Part shown: one piece after another, positions 1 to 8,349 of the stretch
Position numbering within the stretch: the stretch's first letter is position 1
How the letters are laid out: every line of letters begins with the position of its first letter
From: JBEKYD01 sp049509915
Lineage (GTDB): Bacteria > Acidobacteriota > Terriglobia > Bryobacterales > Bryobacteraceae
Direction: 5' to 3'
Length of the DNA: 50,187 nt
NCBI GenBank assembly: GCA_049509915.1
Contig: JBEKZL010000015.1
Span: 1-50,187, forward strand
Position numbers and translations under genes: made by a program
Notes under the pieces: model-generated
Told to the model about the DNA's origin: nothing
Database searches by the model: none
What the model saw: only the letters and a program-made list of their open reading frames with translations

Positions 1-177
1 CGCGGGCGGAGGCCTGCCCACGAGCAATCGAAGATGACACGCGATGAAAAAAACACTCAAACCCGAAAATATCGCTTGACAGGGACCGGCCTTCTCAAGG
101 AAGCCGCGACCGTGAGGGAGTGCCATACGGGCCTGCAGCCAACCAAAAGGGATGAAGACGCACGCGCTTCCCCCTTT

Positions 178-275
178 GGTCGGGCAGGCGATTCCGCCTG
201 CCCGACGGTTGCCAACCGGCGCCCCGGCGGACGGTGCGAAGTCAGCCACCCTGGAGAGCGTCTTCAACGGAGCGG
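178..275 (+). repeat. REP-like palindromic element A, copy 1
   Basis: An 11-bp stem (180-190 with 195-205, loop ATTC) is followed by a second small hairpin with arms CGGTT and AACCG, then by about 70 bp that match the copy at 14771-14865, including the shared end GAGCGTCTTCAACGGAGCG. A shorter relative lies at 4019-4082. Double-hairpin extragenic elements of this size are typical of REP/BIME-like sequences; the assignment rests on the copies in this window only. Confidence 0.75.
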
Positions 276-334
276 TCTGTGAGGTACGTCATTACGTTGG
301 CCGGCTGCGGCCCGCGTCTACACGGCGAGGAATC

Positions 335-370
335 GGGATCGGCCTCGGCAATGGGATCGGCCTCGGCATT
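335..370 (+). repeat. 18-bp tandem duplication
   Basis: Two adjacent 18-bp units at 335-352 and 353-370 differ at one base (CAAT versus CATT at the end). They sit 17 bp before the first ATG of the membrane protein gene. The translation is a Gly/Ile/Leu repeat that is unlikely to be coding. Confidence 0.7.
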
Positions 371-387
371 GCACTCCCACCGTACGC

Positions 388-2052
388 ATGTTAACCTCTT
401 TCGCTCCGATGCAGGTGTTGGTTTGGACCTGGGTGAACCTGTTGTTCGTGCTTGAAGCCGGCTTGACGTTGCTGGCATTCGGTTGCACGTGGCAGTTCAA
501 GACAGCCCGGCAATTACTGTACCGTCTGGCGTGTTCCCGCATGGCTCCCCTGATCGCCGGTGTTCTGGCCATTGTTCTCAGGCTTGCGATGCTTCCCATC
601 GAGCCGGTTCCCGTACCCGGCGTCCACGACGAATTCAGCTACCTGCTGGCCGCCGACACGTTCGCTCACGGCCGCCTGGCGAACCCCACCCATCCCCTCT
701 GGCAGCACTTCGAGACCATGCAGATCGAGCACGTTCCGACCTATGCCTCCATGTATCCGCCGCTGCAAGGCCTCCTGCTGGCTGCCGGCATGCTCACCAC
801 GGGCGTGCCCTTTGCCGGCATCTGCTTCGAAATCGGAATTATGTGCGCCGCGCTTTGTTGGGGCCTGCGCGGCTGGTTCCCGCCGGGATGGGCATTTGCG
901 GGGGCCATGCTGGCGGTGTTACGGCTGTCTATGTTCAGCTATTGGGCCCACAGCTACTGGGGCGGTGCGCTGGCCGCCGCCGGCGGAGCCTTGCTGTTCG
1001 GCGCCGTGCCACGGCTGATCGGCCGCGCCCGGCCGCGCGATGCGCTGCTGGCCGCCGTGGGCATCGCGATTCTGGCTAACACCCGCCCGTACGAAGGATT
1101 CGCGTTTTCGTGCGCCGCCGGATTCCTGCTGCTCGCCGCGGCGCGGCGCCCCAAGCTTCGGCTGGTCTTGCCGGCCCTTGCGGCCGTACTGGTGCCTGTC
1201 GTGGTGTGCATGGCCTATTACAATTGGCGGGTCTTTGGCTCTCCCACCACGCTGCCATACAGCATCAATCGTGCCACCTACGCGGTGGCCCGCGTGTTCC
1301 TTTTCCAGCCGCCCCTGCCGCAGCCGCACTATCGGCACCAGAGCCTTTACGACTACTACGCTGTCTGGGAGGCCGCCTACTTTCTGCACGCCCGCACCCT
1401 TTCCGGCTACCTGGAGGTTTCACTTTCGAAGCTGCTAGCATTCTGGCAGTTTTTTGTGGGGCCGGCGCTTACCGTGCCGCTAGTTGCCGCCGCCTTCACC
1501 TGGCGCAGTCGCCGAACCCGCGCTTTGCTCCTTACCGCCGCGTTCATGGCCGCCGCCGCCAGTCTGACCCCTTGGTACATGCCCCACTATTCCGCTCCTG
1601 CCACGGTGGCCATCCTGGCTTGGATCCTTCAGGGCCTTCGCGCCCTGCGCGGATGGAAGCCCGGCCTGGCCCCTGCCATCCCCGCAGTCTGCGTTCTCAT
1701 GGTAGGAATTCGGATTGGGATGGCGCTCTTGCCCATCCCTTTTGTCCTGACCTACCCCATGACCTGGGCCGCGACCTGGTCGCCGCACCTGGAACGCGAC
1801 TCCATCGCCCAACGCCTGCACGCCGCCGGTGGCCGCCACCTGGTAATCGTGCGCTACCAGCCGAAGCACGACCCGTTCAAGGAATACATTTTCAACGACG
1901 CCGACATCGACCAGTCGGAAATCGTGTGGGCACACGACATGGGCTCGGCCGCCAACGCCGAATTGCGCCGCTATTTTCTATCTCGCCGTGTCTGGCTTCT
2001 CGAGCCAGATCGGCGGCCGATCAAGCTCACGCCTTATCCGGCCGGCCAATAG
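388..2052 (+). CDS. Polytopic membrane protein, GT-C-like glycosyltransferase candidate
   Basis: A 554-residue protein with about ten or more hydrophobic segments. After the first segments it has HDEFSYLLAADTFAHGRL (near residues 80-97), which resembles the acidic first-loop motif of GT-C enzymes that use polyprenyl-phosphate sugars, then alternating membrane helices and a soluble C-terminal tail of about 80 residues. If the family is right, it would transfer a sugar on the outer face of the inner membrane; the substrate cannot be told. No good ribosome binding site precedes ATG 388 or the in-frame ATG 409, so the start is uncertain. Its 3' end overlaps the convergent gene at 2027-3415 by 26 bp. 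It could also be a general membrane protein with no transferase activity. Confidence 0.75.
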   Translation: MLTSFAPMQVLVWTWVNLLFVLEAGLTLLAFGCTWQFKTARQLLYRLACSRMAPLIAGVLAIVLRLAMLPIEPVPVPGVHDEFSYLLAADTFAHGRLANPTHPLWQHFETMQIEHVPTYASMYPPLQGLLLAAGMLTTGVPFAGICFEIGIMCAALCWGLRGWFPPGWAFAGAMLAVLRLSMFSYWAHSYWGGALAAAGGALLFGAVPRLIGRARPRDALLAAVGIAILANTRPYEGFAFSCAAGFLLLAAARRPKLRLVLPALAAVLVPVVVCMAYYNWRVFGSPTTLPYSINRATYAVARVFLFQPPLPQPHYRHQSLYDYYAVWEAAYFLHARTLSGYLEVSLSKLLAFWQFFVGPALTVPLVAAAFTWRSRRTRALLLTAAFMAAAASLTPWYMPHYSAPATVAILAWILQGLRALRGWKPGLAPAIPAVCVLMVGIRIGMALLPIPFVLTYPMTWAATWSPHLERDSIAQRLHAAGGRHLVIVRYQPKHDPFKEYIFNDADIDQSEIVWAHDMGSAANAELRRYFLSRRVWLLEPDRRPIKLTPYPAGQ

Positions 2053-3415
2053 CGCCCGCGCCAACGACGGCAGTGAAGAGGACTCCGGGCCAAAGCTGAA
2101 GGCACAATCGGTCGAGCGAAGTTCCCAGCAGCCATCGCGGATCCTCGGGCGTCAACATGTAAATCGCGTAATAGCCGGCCGCCGTAAGCGACAGCGCCAG
2201 GCCGGCCGTCGCCAGGCCCGGACGATGGCGCCGCGCCACCCCGATTCCCGAAAGCAACAGGTACCCAGCGAGGAAAATCACCGGGCTGAGCAGCGGGCTA
2301 CCAAACCGCCAGATCTGGCCCGCGAACGCTTCGGCCACCATTCTATATCGATGGATATCCCGCAGATTTTCCCCAATTTGCGGTGTGCCGTTCTGGCCCA
2401 GGAAATACCACGAAATCACCACCGAGCGCCGGAAATACAAGACCGTGAGCAGAAAGGGACATGCTCCGGCCAGAAAAGCGCCGATCCGCTTCAGGCGCGT
2501 CTTGCCATCCGCCGCCACTGTTCGAACCGGGGCCAGTGCCGCTGCCGCCGCCACCACCCACAACAACCCTTCGCTCTTGGTCCACGCCGCCAGACCGGCG
2601 GCGATCCCCGCGAGCGCCAGCCAGCGCTCCGGCGCCGGAGAACCACCCGCGACACACTGCAATACGATCGTGGCCAGAATGAAATACGACAGCTCGACGT
2701 CGGCGTATTGAGACGCGGCGTAGCGGACGAAGGCTGGCGTTGCCAGTAGAAGCGCTCCCGCCGCTAATCCGTGCCCACGGCCCCGCAGTGCGCCGAGGGA
2801 AGCCACCAGCAAAGCCGCCACCGCTATCGCGAACCCTGCCGCCAGAAGAACCGGCACCAGCGTCGTCTCCCTTCCCAGGTCTCGCCATGCCCGCGCAACC
2901 GTAGCCGGCACCAGCAGGGGGTAGTCGGTGTGCGACCAGTGGAGCGCTGGCGAAAACGCACTCCGCCAGGAGTCCCCGGCCTCATACAGAAAGCGCGCAC
3001 GCTGGTTCCAGATCGCCCAGCCGTCCCACCCGCCGCTGGGAAACTTGGCCGACCACCACGCGAAGACGCCCGCATCGGCCGCGGCTAGCAAGAGGAACAG
3101 GTGCCCGATGAGCGTGTCGCCGGACCCAGCCGGGCCGGCGCCCCCCGGGGCGCTCGATCCGGCAGCGGGAAGCCCGATGCGCCACCCAACCAACAGGCCA
3201 ACCACTACTAGCACGGCTTCGATCTCGAGGTGCGAAATGCCCGTGATCAGCGACCAGAAGAAGGCCGCCGACGAGACGCCGATTCCAAACGGGAGCGCCA
3301 GGGTCAGCCGTAACACCCTGCCACCGGCCCACCGCTCCGCCGGTGCCAACAGCGCCACCAGCACCAACCCGATACCAGTTGCCAATGCCGCCGAAATCAA
3401 CGCCCATACCGCCAT
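2027..3415 (-). CDS. Polytopic membrane protein, GT-C/PMT-like
   Basis: A 462-residue protein, almost wholly hydrophobic, with about 11 membrane segments. The segment around LAAWTKSEGLLWV resembles the TK-(E)GL loop common in bacterial GT-C (dolichyl-phosphate-mannose mannosyltransferase-like) proteins, and PSGGWDGWAIWNQRARFLYE is a first-loop-like acidic and aromatic stretch. The ATG at 3415 is chosen because it overlaps the stop of the upstream gene by one base (TGATG), a sign of translational coupling; a longer frame continues to 3538 but only inside the neighbour. Together with the small gene it looks like a two-gene unit for a glycan or lipid-linked sugar step. Family assignment is inference from topology and loops. 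Confidence 0.75.
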   Translation of the reverse strand: MAVWALISAALATGIGLVLVALLAPAERWAGGRVLRLTLALPFGIGVSSAAFFWSLITGISHLEIEAVLVVVGLLVGWRIGLPAAGSSAPGGAGPAGSGDTLIGHLFLLLAAADAGVFAWWSAKFPSGGWDGWAIWNQRARFLYEAGDSWRSAFSPALHWSHTDYPLLVPATVARAWRDLGRETTLVPVLLAAGFAIAVAALLVASLGALRGRGHGLAAGALLLATPAFVRYAASQYADVELSYFILATIVLQCVAGGSPAPERWLALAGIAAGLAAWTKSEGLLWVVAAAAALAPVRTVAADGKTRLKRIGAFLAGACPFLLTVLYFRRSVVISWYFLGQNGTPQIGENLRDIHRYRMVAEAFAGQIWRFGSPLLSPVIFLAGYLLLSGIGVARRHRPGLATAGLALSLTAAGYYAIYMLTPEDPRWLLGTSLDRLCLQLWPGVLFTAVVGAGAIGRPDKA

Positions 3416-3825
3416 CACCGGCGCCTCAGCAGGAGCAATCCGTCGCCGAAATCCTCCACCACCTGTAGCTTGAGCCGCCCGGGCGCATCTGGCGATATCG
3501 AATCGCCGACCACGTACTCCCGCTCGATATTGGGCCAAACCACTTCCGGCGTGAGCGCATATTGGGCCCTAAAGAAAGCTCCGCCCCGATAAAGATCGAC
3601 CGTGCGCGCGCCGCTGGTATATCCGATTTCCCTGATACCACGGCGCAGTAAGACATTTCGCACCGGCGCGTACCTGCGGACCGCGTCCGCCGCCATATCG
3701 TGGCCGCCGGCAAACGTGTTTTCGCCGCCGAGACTCACCAGGAGTCCCGCAATACCCGACGCAGCCGCGACCAGGAAGAGCCCCGCCAGGGCAAGCGCCC
3801 GCCAGTCTCGGCTATCGCCCGCCAC
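3415..3825 (-). CDS. Small membrane-anchored protein, unknown
   Basis: From GTG 3825 this gives 136 residues: one N-terminal hydrophobic helix (ALALAGLFLVAAASGIAGLL) and then a soluble domain of about 100 residues with no family I recognise. GTG 3825 is preferred over the ATG at 3996 because AGGAT lies a few bases upstream and the extra 57 residues have no protein-like character. It is translationally coupled to the following GT-C-like gene (TGATG), so the two proteins probably work together. The soluble part resembles the periplasmic tails that accompany GT-C proteins, but this is only suggestive. Confidence 0.6.
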   Translation of the reverse strand: MAGDSRDWRALALAGLFLVAAASGIAGLLVSLGGENTFAGGHDMAADAVRRYAPVRNVLLRRGIREIGYTSGARTVDLYRGGAFFRAQYALTPEVVWPNIEREYVVGDSISPDAPGRLKLQVVEDFGDGLLLLRRR

Positions 3826-4247
3826 ACGCCATCCTACGGACAGGACACATATATGAGGTAGTGTACGCCAGGGTGCACGACATAGAAATGGAGCCCGACG
3901 TCTGAAACCGAGCCGCGCCTCCCGAACCGCTCCGCACGAGATCTGCGCAACAAGCTCGCCGAAACGCGCTAGGCAGCCGGAACCCCCGCTCATCACTGAA
4001 AACGATGCATTTGCTTTGGTCGCGCAGGCGGTTCCGCCTGCGCCCTTTGATTTTTCCCACAGCTCTCAGGGGAGCGGTCTTCTCTAGCCCCGTCAGAGCT
4101 CTTCAACACCCAACCCCGCGCTCGCGGCTCAGCCTGGCGTTCTCGCATCCCTCGATTCGCTTTCATTCCTACGAATCTATAACTTGCATGTCGGGCGCCC
4201 CAGACCGCGCTAGCCCGCCGCATTACGGCGGACGGGTCCGAAATGGG
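3826..4247. other. Gene-free region with one palindrome
   Basis: About 420 bp between the small membrane protein and the end of the hybrid kinase. It contains the short copy of element A (4019-4082). No coding potential, promoter or other structure stands out. Confidence 0.5.
4019..4082 (+). repeat. REP-like palindromic element A, short copy
   Basis: A perfect 10-bp stem (4022-4031 with 4034-4043) around a 2-base loop matches the core of the hairpins at 180-205 and 14774-14795. The second hairpin is missing, but the sequence ends in GGAGCGGTCT like copy 1. It looks like an internally deleted or diverged copy. Confidence 0.65.
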
Positions 4248-5000
4248 CTATGGAGGCACGGCCGCCTCTATGGCGGCTGTCAGTTGTTCGGCGCTGACCG
4301 GTTTGCTCACATAGCCGTCCATACCGGCCTGGAGACAGGTTTTCCGGTCGTCGATCATGGCATTGGCCGTCATGGCGATGATCGGAACGCGGGTGGCCCC
4401 GCCACGCTCGCGCGCGCGGATTGCCCGGGTCGCTTCCAGCCCATCCATCACCGGCATCTGCACATCCATCAGCACGATATCGAAGGGCTCGGTTTCAAAC
4501 GCCGCCACGGCCGCGGCTCCGTCGGCGGAGAGGGTGACCCGGTAGCCGCGTTTTTCGAGCATCCGCTTAGCCACGGTCTGATTCACCACGTTGTCCTCGG
4601 CCACCAGGACGCGCAATGGCCGCAAGCTGCCCGCGTCGCCTTTGGAGGCAGGCGCCATCGCGGCAGGGCCGGGCGCAAGCGATTGCCACAAACTGGCGGC
4701 GGCCACCGGCTTGGCGATTACCGCATATGCCGGACTCGGGCTCCGGCGCCGCGACGCCAGCGGCCGAAGCACCGTCATGCGGGTTCGAATTCCCGCGGCA
4801 GCCGCCGCCTCCGCCACTTGCCAGCCGGACAGATCGGGCATCTCCGCGTCCAGCAAGGCCACCCTATAGGGCTCGGCGGCGGCCCGCAACAGTGCCAACG
4901 CTTCCTCCCCGCTGGCGGCTTCCACCGGATCGAGCATTCGCCTTCGCAGTATGGCGGCCAGCGCTTTGCGGCATGATCGATTATCGTCAGCGATCAGGAC
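4248..5000 (-). CDS. Tandem receiver domains, detached C-terminus of hybrid kinase
   Basis: Two receiver domains read in a frame shifted by one base from the kinase upstream. The first starts at VLIADDN (5000), has the phosphoacceptor in LLDAEMPDLSG and the lysine in AVIAKPV. The second starts at LRVLVAEDN and has LMDVQMPVMDG and YVSKPV, all the residues needed for phosphotransfer. The only in-frame ATG (4937) would cut the first 21 residues of receiver 1, including its acidic pocket, and no ATG, GTG or TTG is visible in this frame between 4937 and about 5090. The pair is therefore best read as the rest of the kinase at 4994-8155 after a one-base deletion or a sequence error. Confidence 0.8.
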   Translation of the reverse strand, partial: VLIADDNRSCRKALAAILRRRMLDPVEAASGEEALALLRAAAEPYRVALLDAEMPDLSGWQVAEAAAAAGIRTRMTVLRPLASRRRSPSPAYAVIAKPVAAASLWQSLAPGPAAMAPASKGDAGSLRPLRVLVAEDNVVNQTVAKRMLEKRGYRVTLSADGAAAVAAFETEPFDIVLMDVQMPVMDGLEATRAIRARERGGATRVPIIAMTANAMIDDRKTCLQAGMDGYVSKPVSAEQLTAAIEAAVPP

Positions 5001-8000
5001 GCGGCGGTCTTCGCGTCGACCGGAGGCATACTTCCCACTGTCCGGGCGCCGGCCGCCGTCGCTCGCACGGTGAAATGAAACGTGCTCCCCACGCCCGGCT
5101 GGCTTTCGACCCAGATGCGGCCACCCATCAAATGGACCAGGTTGGACGAAATGGTCAGCCCGAGTCCCGTACCGCCATAGCGGCGGGTCGTCGAGCTGTC
5201 GGCCTGGGAGAATGGCTGGAATATCCGCTCCTGCCGCTCCAGTGGAATCCCGATACCCGTATCTCGCACCGAAAAGCGCAGGGTAACATCCTGGTCCTCA
5301 CGCGAATCGACGCCGGCGTGTACCGCGATTTCGCCGTGGGGCGTGAACTTCGACGCGTTGCCCACCAGGTTGGTGAGTACCTGCCCCAGGCGTACCCGGT
5401 CCGCTCCGATCGACGCCGGCACGTCCGGCTCCATTTCGACGACCAATTCAACTCCGCTCTGGCAGGCTCGAACTGCCTGTTGGCGCACCACTTCTTCGAG
5501 CAGTTCTTCGAGCGCGAACTCGGTGGCAACGATATCCACTTTGCCCGCTTCCATTTTGGAGAAGTCCAGAATATCGTTGATGATGCCCAGAAGCGAGTTG
5601 GCCGAAGATCGAGCCATATCGAGGTACTGCCGCTGCTCACTGCTGACATCGGTGTCGAGAGTGAGACCGATGAGCCCGATGACGCCGCTCATCGGGGTAC
5701 GAATCTCGTGGCTGATGTTGGCTACGAACTGGCTCTTGGCACGACTGGCCGCTTCGGCTTCCTCCTTGGCCGCGAGCATCTCCCGGGTTCGGGACGCGAC
5801 CGTCCTTTCCAGCTCCATCTGGCGCTTGTGGCCGGCGGCGGTCCTCCAGCGGACGAATCCGGCAGCTGCGGCGAGAAGCATGGCTGCCGCGAGTGCCCGG
5901 AACCAGACCGTCTGGTAATAGTGCGGCGCCAGCTCGAACGACATGCTGGCGCCATTCCAGACGCCGTCCGCATTTTGGGCCATGACCCGGAAACGGTAAC
6001 GTCCCGGAGGAATCTTGGTGTAGTAGGCAGTGCGCCGGGTATCGGCCTCGACCCAATCCGTGTCGATGTTGTCCAGCCAGTACCGGAAACGCACTTGGCG
6101 CGGGTTGGAGAAGTCGATGGCCGTATACACGAATTCCAGGCTGCCGTCACCCGGCGGAACGCGAGTTTCGGCGGCTTGCGGCGGCAACAGACGCCCGTTG
6201 AGGCGCGCCTCTTCGATATGCACGGAGAGCGAACCTGTCGTCCCCGCCGACCGCGCCGGATCGACGATGGCCGCGCCGCCGATGCAGGCGAAGAGAAGTT
6301 GGCCGTTGTGGCGCTTCCATCCGGCCGGCTGTGTGCCTCCGTAACACTCGCTGCTCCTCAAACCGTCGCCGGGGCCGAAGACCCGCGTGGCCAGCCGCTT
6401 GATTCTTCCTTCCGCCAGTTCATTGAGCTGCCGTTTGGCAATGCGGCAGATGCCGCGGTTGGTGCTGATCCAAAGATTTCCCTCGCCGTCTTCCATTACC
6501 GCATAGGCAACGTCGTCGTTCAAGCCCTCATCCGGGCCAAACAACAAGAGCCGCCCATCTTTCAAACGGCCAATGCCGCGCCCCTGCGTGCCCAGCCAGA
6601 GCGTGCCTTCGGCATCTTCATAAAATCCCAGAACCCGAATGCCGGAAGAGCCCGGCCCGGTCACCCCATAGTTCGTGAAACTCCCCTGCTGGAAGTGGCT
6701 GAACCCGCTGCTCGTGCCGATCCATAAAGACCCGTCCCGGGCCTCGGTGACGGCGAAGACGCGATTGTTGGGCAGACCATCGGACGTGGTATAGATTTTG
6801 CGAACCGTGCGGTTTTCGAGCGAGTACACCCCGGCCGTGGTGCCCAGCCACAAGCGCCCGTTGCGATCTTCGAGGATGTCGGCCACCTCGACGCCGGTGC
6901 CTAATCCGATATGGCGGAACCTTTCGCCTTCGAGCCAGTTCAGCCCCCCGTCGGGGGTCCCCGCCCATATGGTTCCCGTGCGCTTGCCCTCGCCGATGGC
7001 CGTCACCACGTTGTCGTTAAGCCCATCGCGGGTTGTAAAGGTGCGGATGTGCCCATCCCGATAGCGGTTGAGGCCATGCCCCTCCGTGGCAATCCAAATG
7101 GAGCCGTCCCGGGCCTCGAGCACGGCGTCGGCGTCCGCGTCGGAAAGCCCTTCGAGGGCGCCGATCTGTCCGATGGCCCGCCGCCGCAGCCGGTTCATGC
7201 CGCCCGCGTTGGTGCCCACCCACAGGCTGCCGTCGGATTCGGCCAACAGACAGTGAACTACGCCATTGGAGAGGCCTTCCCCGGTTCCGTAATGCTCGAA
7301 GACGCCGCCACGCAGGCGCCACAACCCATCGCCAAACGTGGCGATCCAAAGCCCGCCCCCCGCATCCTCGGCGAAAGAGGTGACAGCCTCCGCTGTGGGG
7401 AGTCTCTCCCGTCCGTACCGTTCCGCCAGCGCCCCATCTTTGAACCGGAGCAGCGCCTGCCCGGCGGCCACCCAGACGGAGCCGTCCGCCACCACGGTGA
7501 GAGCGTGGATGGGAACTCCGTTGAGCGCCGGCGCTATGGCGAAAGGCCGGGGATTGCCCGGCTCCAACAGGCTGAGGCCGCCGTCGGTACCGACCCACAG
7601 ACGACCCTGGCGGTCCTCGGCGAGCGCCCACACCGTATTGCCAGCCAGCCCCTCGGCGGTTGTCAGGACGGAAATCTCATAGCCTTTCCAGCGGTTCAGA
7701 CCATGGGCGGTTCCGATCCAAACGGCACCGCCGCGATCTTCCAGGATGGCGTTGGTTGCCAGATTGGACAGTCCGTGAAGCGGCGTGAAGACGCCGTTGA
7801 GAAAACGTACAACCCCCTGCGTGTAAGTGCCCACCCACAAAGCGCCATCGTGCCCGGCCGCCACCGCGAGGATATTATTTTGCGGGAGCCCCGGTGCGTT
7901 CCGTGTTTGAAAGGTCCGGAACCGCACTCCGTCGAACCGCGACAGGCCCGCCTGCGTGGCGGCCCACAGGTAGCCGTCGGTGGTACGAGTCAACGCCCGG

Positions 8001-8155
8001 ACGGTGTTCTGCGGGAGACCTTCCGCGCTGCCGTAGGAATCCCGCAGCAAATCGGCGATTGGCTTCGGCGGCGCCGCCGCCAGCCAACTGGCTAACCACA
8101 CCAGGGTGACCAGCGCCCGCGCAGCCCCCAGTAGAGCTCTGCCCTTGACGCGCAT
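4994..8155 (-). CDS. Two-component propeller hybrid histidine kinase (frameshifted before receivers)
   Basis: A 1053-residue sensor kinase. In order: signal peptide (MRVKGRALLG...), about 14 propeller repeats of the LWVGT/LWIGT type that form a periplasmic sensor, a Y_Y_Y domain, one membrane helix (AAMLLAAAAGFV), a HisKA domain with the phosphorylated His in NISHEIRTPMSG, and HATPase with N box LVGNASKF and G boxes DTGIGI and GTGLGL. Start at ATG 8155 gives the signal peptide; the frame runs on to 8302 without protein-like character. The reading frame stops right where a receiver domain begins in the -1 frame, so in the ancestor this was probably one hybrid kinase with two receivers (4248-8155). 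Ligand unknown; relatives often sense carbohydrates (family knowledge). Confidence 0.88.
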   Translation of the reverse strand: MRVKGRALLGAARALVTLVWLASWLAAAPPKPIADLLRDSYGSAEGLPQNTVRALTRTTDGYLWAATQAGLSRFDGVRFRTFQTRNAPGLPQNNILAVAAGHDGALWVGTYTQGVVRFLNGVFTPLHGLSNLATNAILEDRGGAVWIGTAHGLNRWKGYEISVLTTAEGLAGNTVWALAEDRQGRLWVGTDGGLSLLEPGNPRPFAIAPALNGVPIHALTVVADGSVWVAAGQALLRFKDGALAERYGRERLPTAEAVTSFAEDAGGGLWIATFGDGLWRLRGGVFEHYGTGEGLSNGVVHCLLAESDGSLWVGTNAGGMNRLRRRAIGQIGALEGLSDADADAVLEARDGSIWIATEGHGLNRYRDGHIRTFTTRDGLNDNVVTAIGEGKRTGTIWAGTPDGGLNWLEGERFRHIGLGTGVEVADILEDRNGRLWLGTTAGVYSLENRTVRKIYTTSDGLPNNRVFAVTEARDGSLWIGTSSGFSHFQQGSFTNYGVTGPGSSGIRVLGFYEDAEGTLWLGTQGRGIGRLKDGRLLLFGPDEGLNDDVAYAVMEDGEGNLWISTNRGICRIAKRQLNELAEGRIKRLATRVFGPGDGLRSSECYGGTQPAGWKRHNGQLLFACIGGAAIVDPARSAGTTGSLSVHIEEARLNGRLLPPQAAETRVPPGDGSLEFVYTAIDFSNPRQVRFRYWLDNIDTDWVEADTRRTAYYTKIPPGRYRFRVMAQNADGVWNGASMSFELAPHYYQTVWFRALAAAMLLAAAAGFVRWRTAAGHKRQMELERTVASRTREMLAAKEEAEAASRAKSQFVANISHEIRTPMSGVIGLIGLTLDTDVSSEQRQYLDMARSSANSLLGIINDILDFSKMEAGKVDIVATEFALEELLEEVVRQQAVRACQSGVELVVEMEPDVPASIGADRVRLGQVLTNLVGNASKFTPHGEIAVHAGVDSREDQDVTLRFSVRDTGIGIPLERQERIFQPFSQADSSTTRRYGGTGLGLTISSNLVHLMGGRIWVESQPGVGSTFHFTVRATAAGARTVGSMPPVDAKTAAS

Positions 8156-8349
8156 GGCCGAGCCCCAGTTGCCGGGGCATGGATCGCGCAGACGCGGTTC
8201 CTTCGCGATGGCAGAGTCTGACACCACGCAGTACATATCGGTGGTTTCGAGTAGGATGTTTAGCCTAAGATCGCAGCTAGGGCCACCGGCTTTGCGCGCC
8301 ACCCCCTTTCAGCCCTATGTGCCCGGTCACGGTATCCTGGTCGATATCC

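Larger units (their letters stand above)
1..387. other. Gene-free leader region with repeats
   Basis: No convincing gene is visible here; the short frames that open in it have no recognisable protein and overlap one another. It holds a palindromic extragenic element (178-275) and a perfect-to-one-mismatch tandem duplication of 18 bp (335-352 and 353-370) just before the membrane protein gene. I see no clear -35/-10 pair. Confidence 0.6.

Noticed and set aside
4990..5010. Programmed -1 frameshift in the hybrid kinase
   Set aside because: The frame change fits -1, but no slippery heptamer and no evident downstream stem supports it.
4616..6727. A 703-codon plus-strand frame opposite the propeller kinase
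   Set aside because: The minus strand has unmistakable kinase motifs; the frame is a shadow.
8155..8302. N-terminal extension of the propeller kinase to ATG 8302
   Set aside because: The extra 49 residues would bury the signal peptide and have no protein-like pattern.
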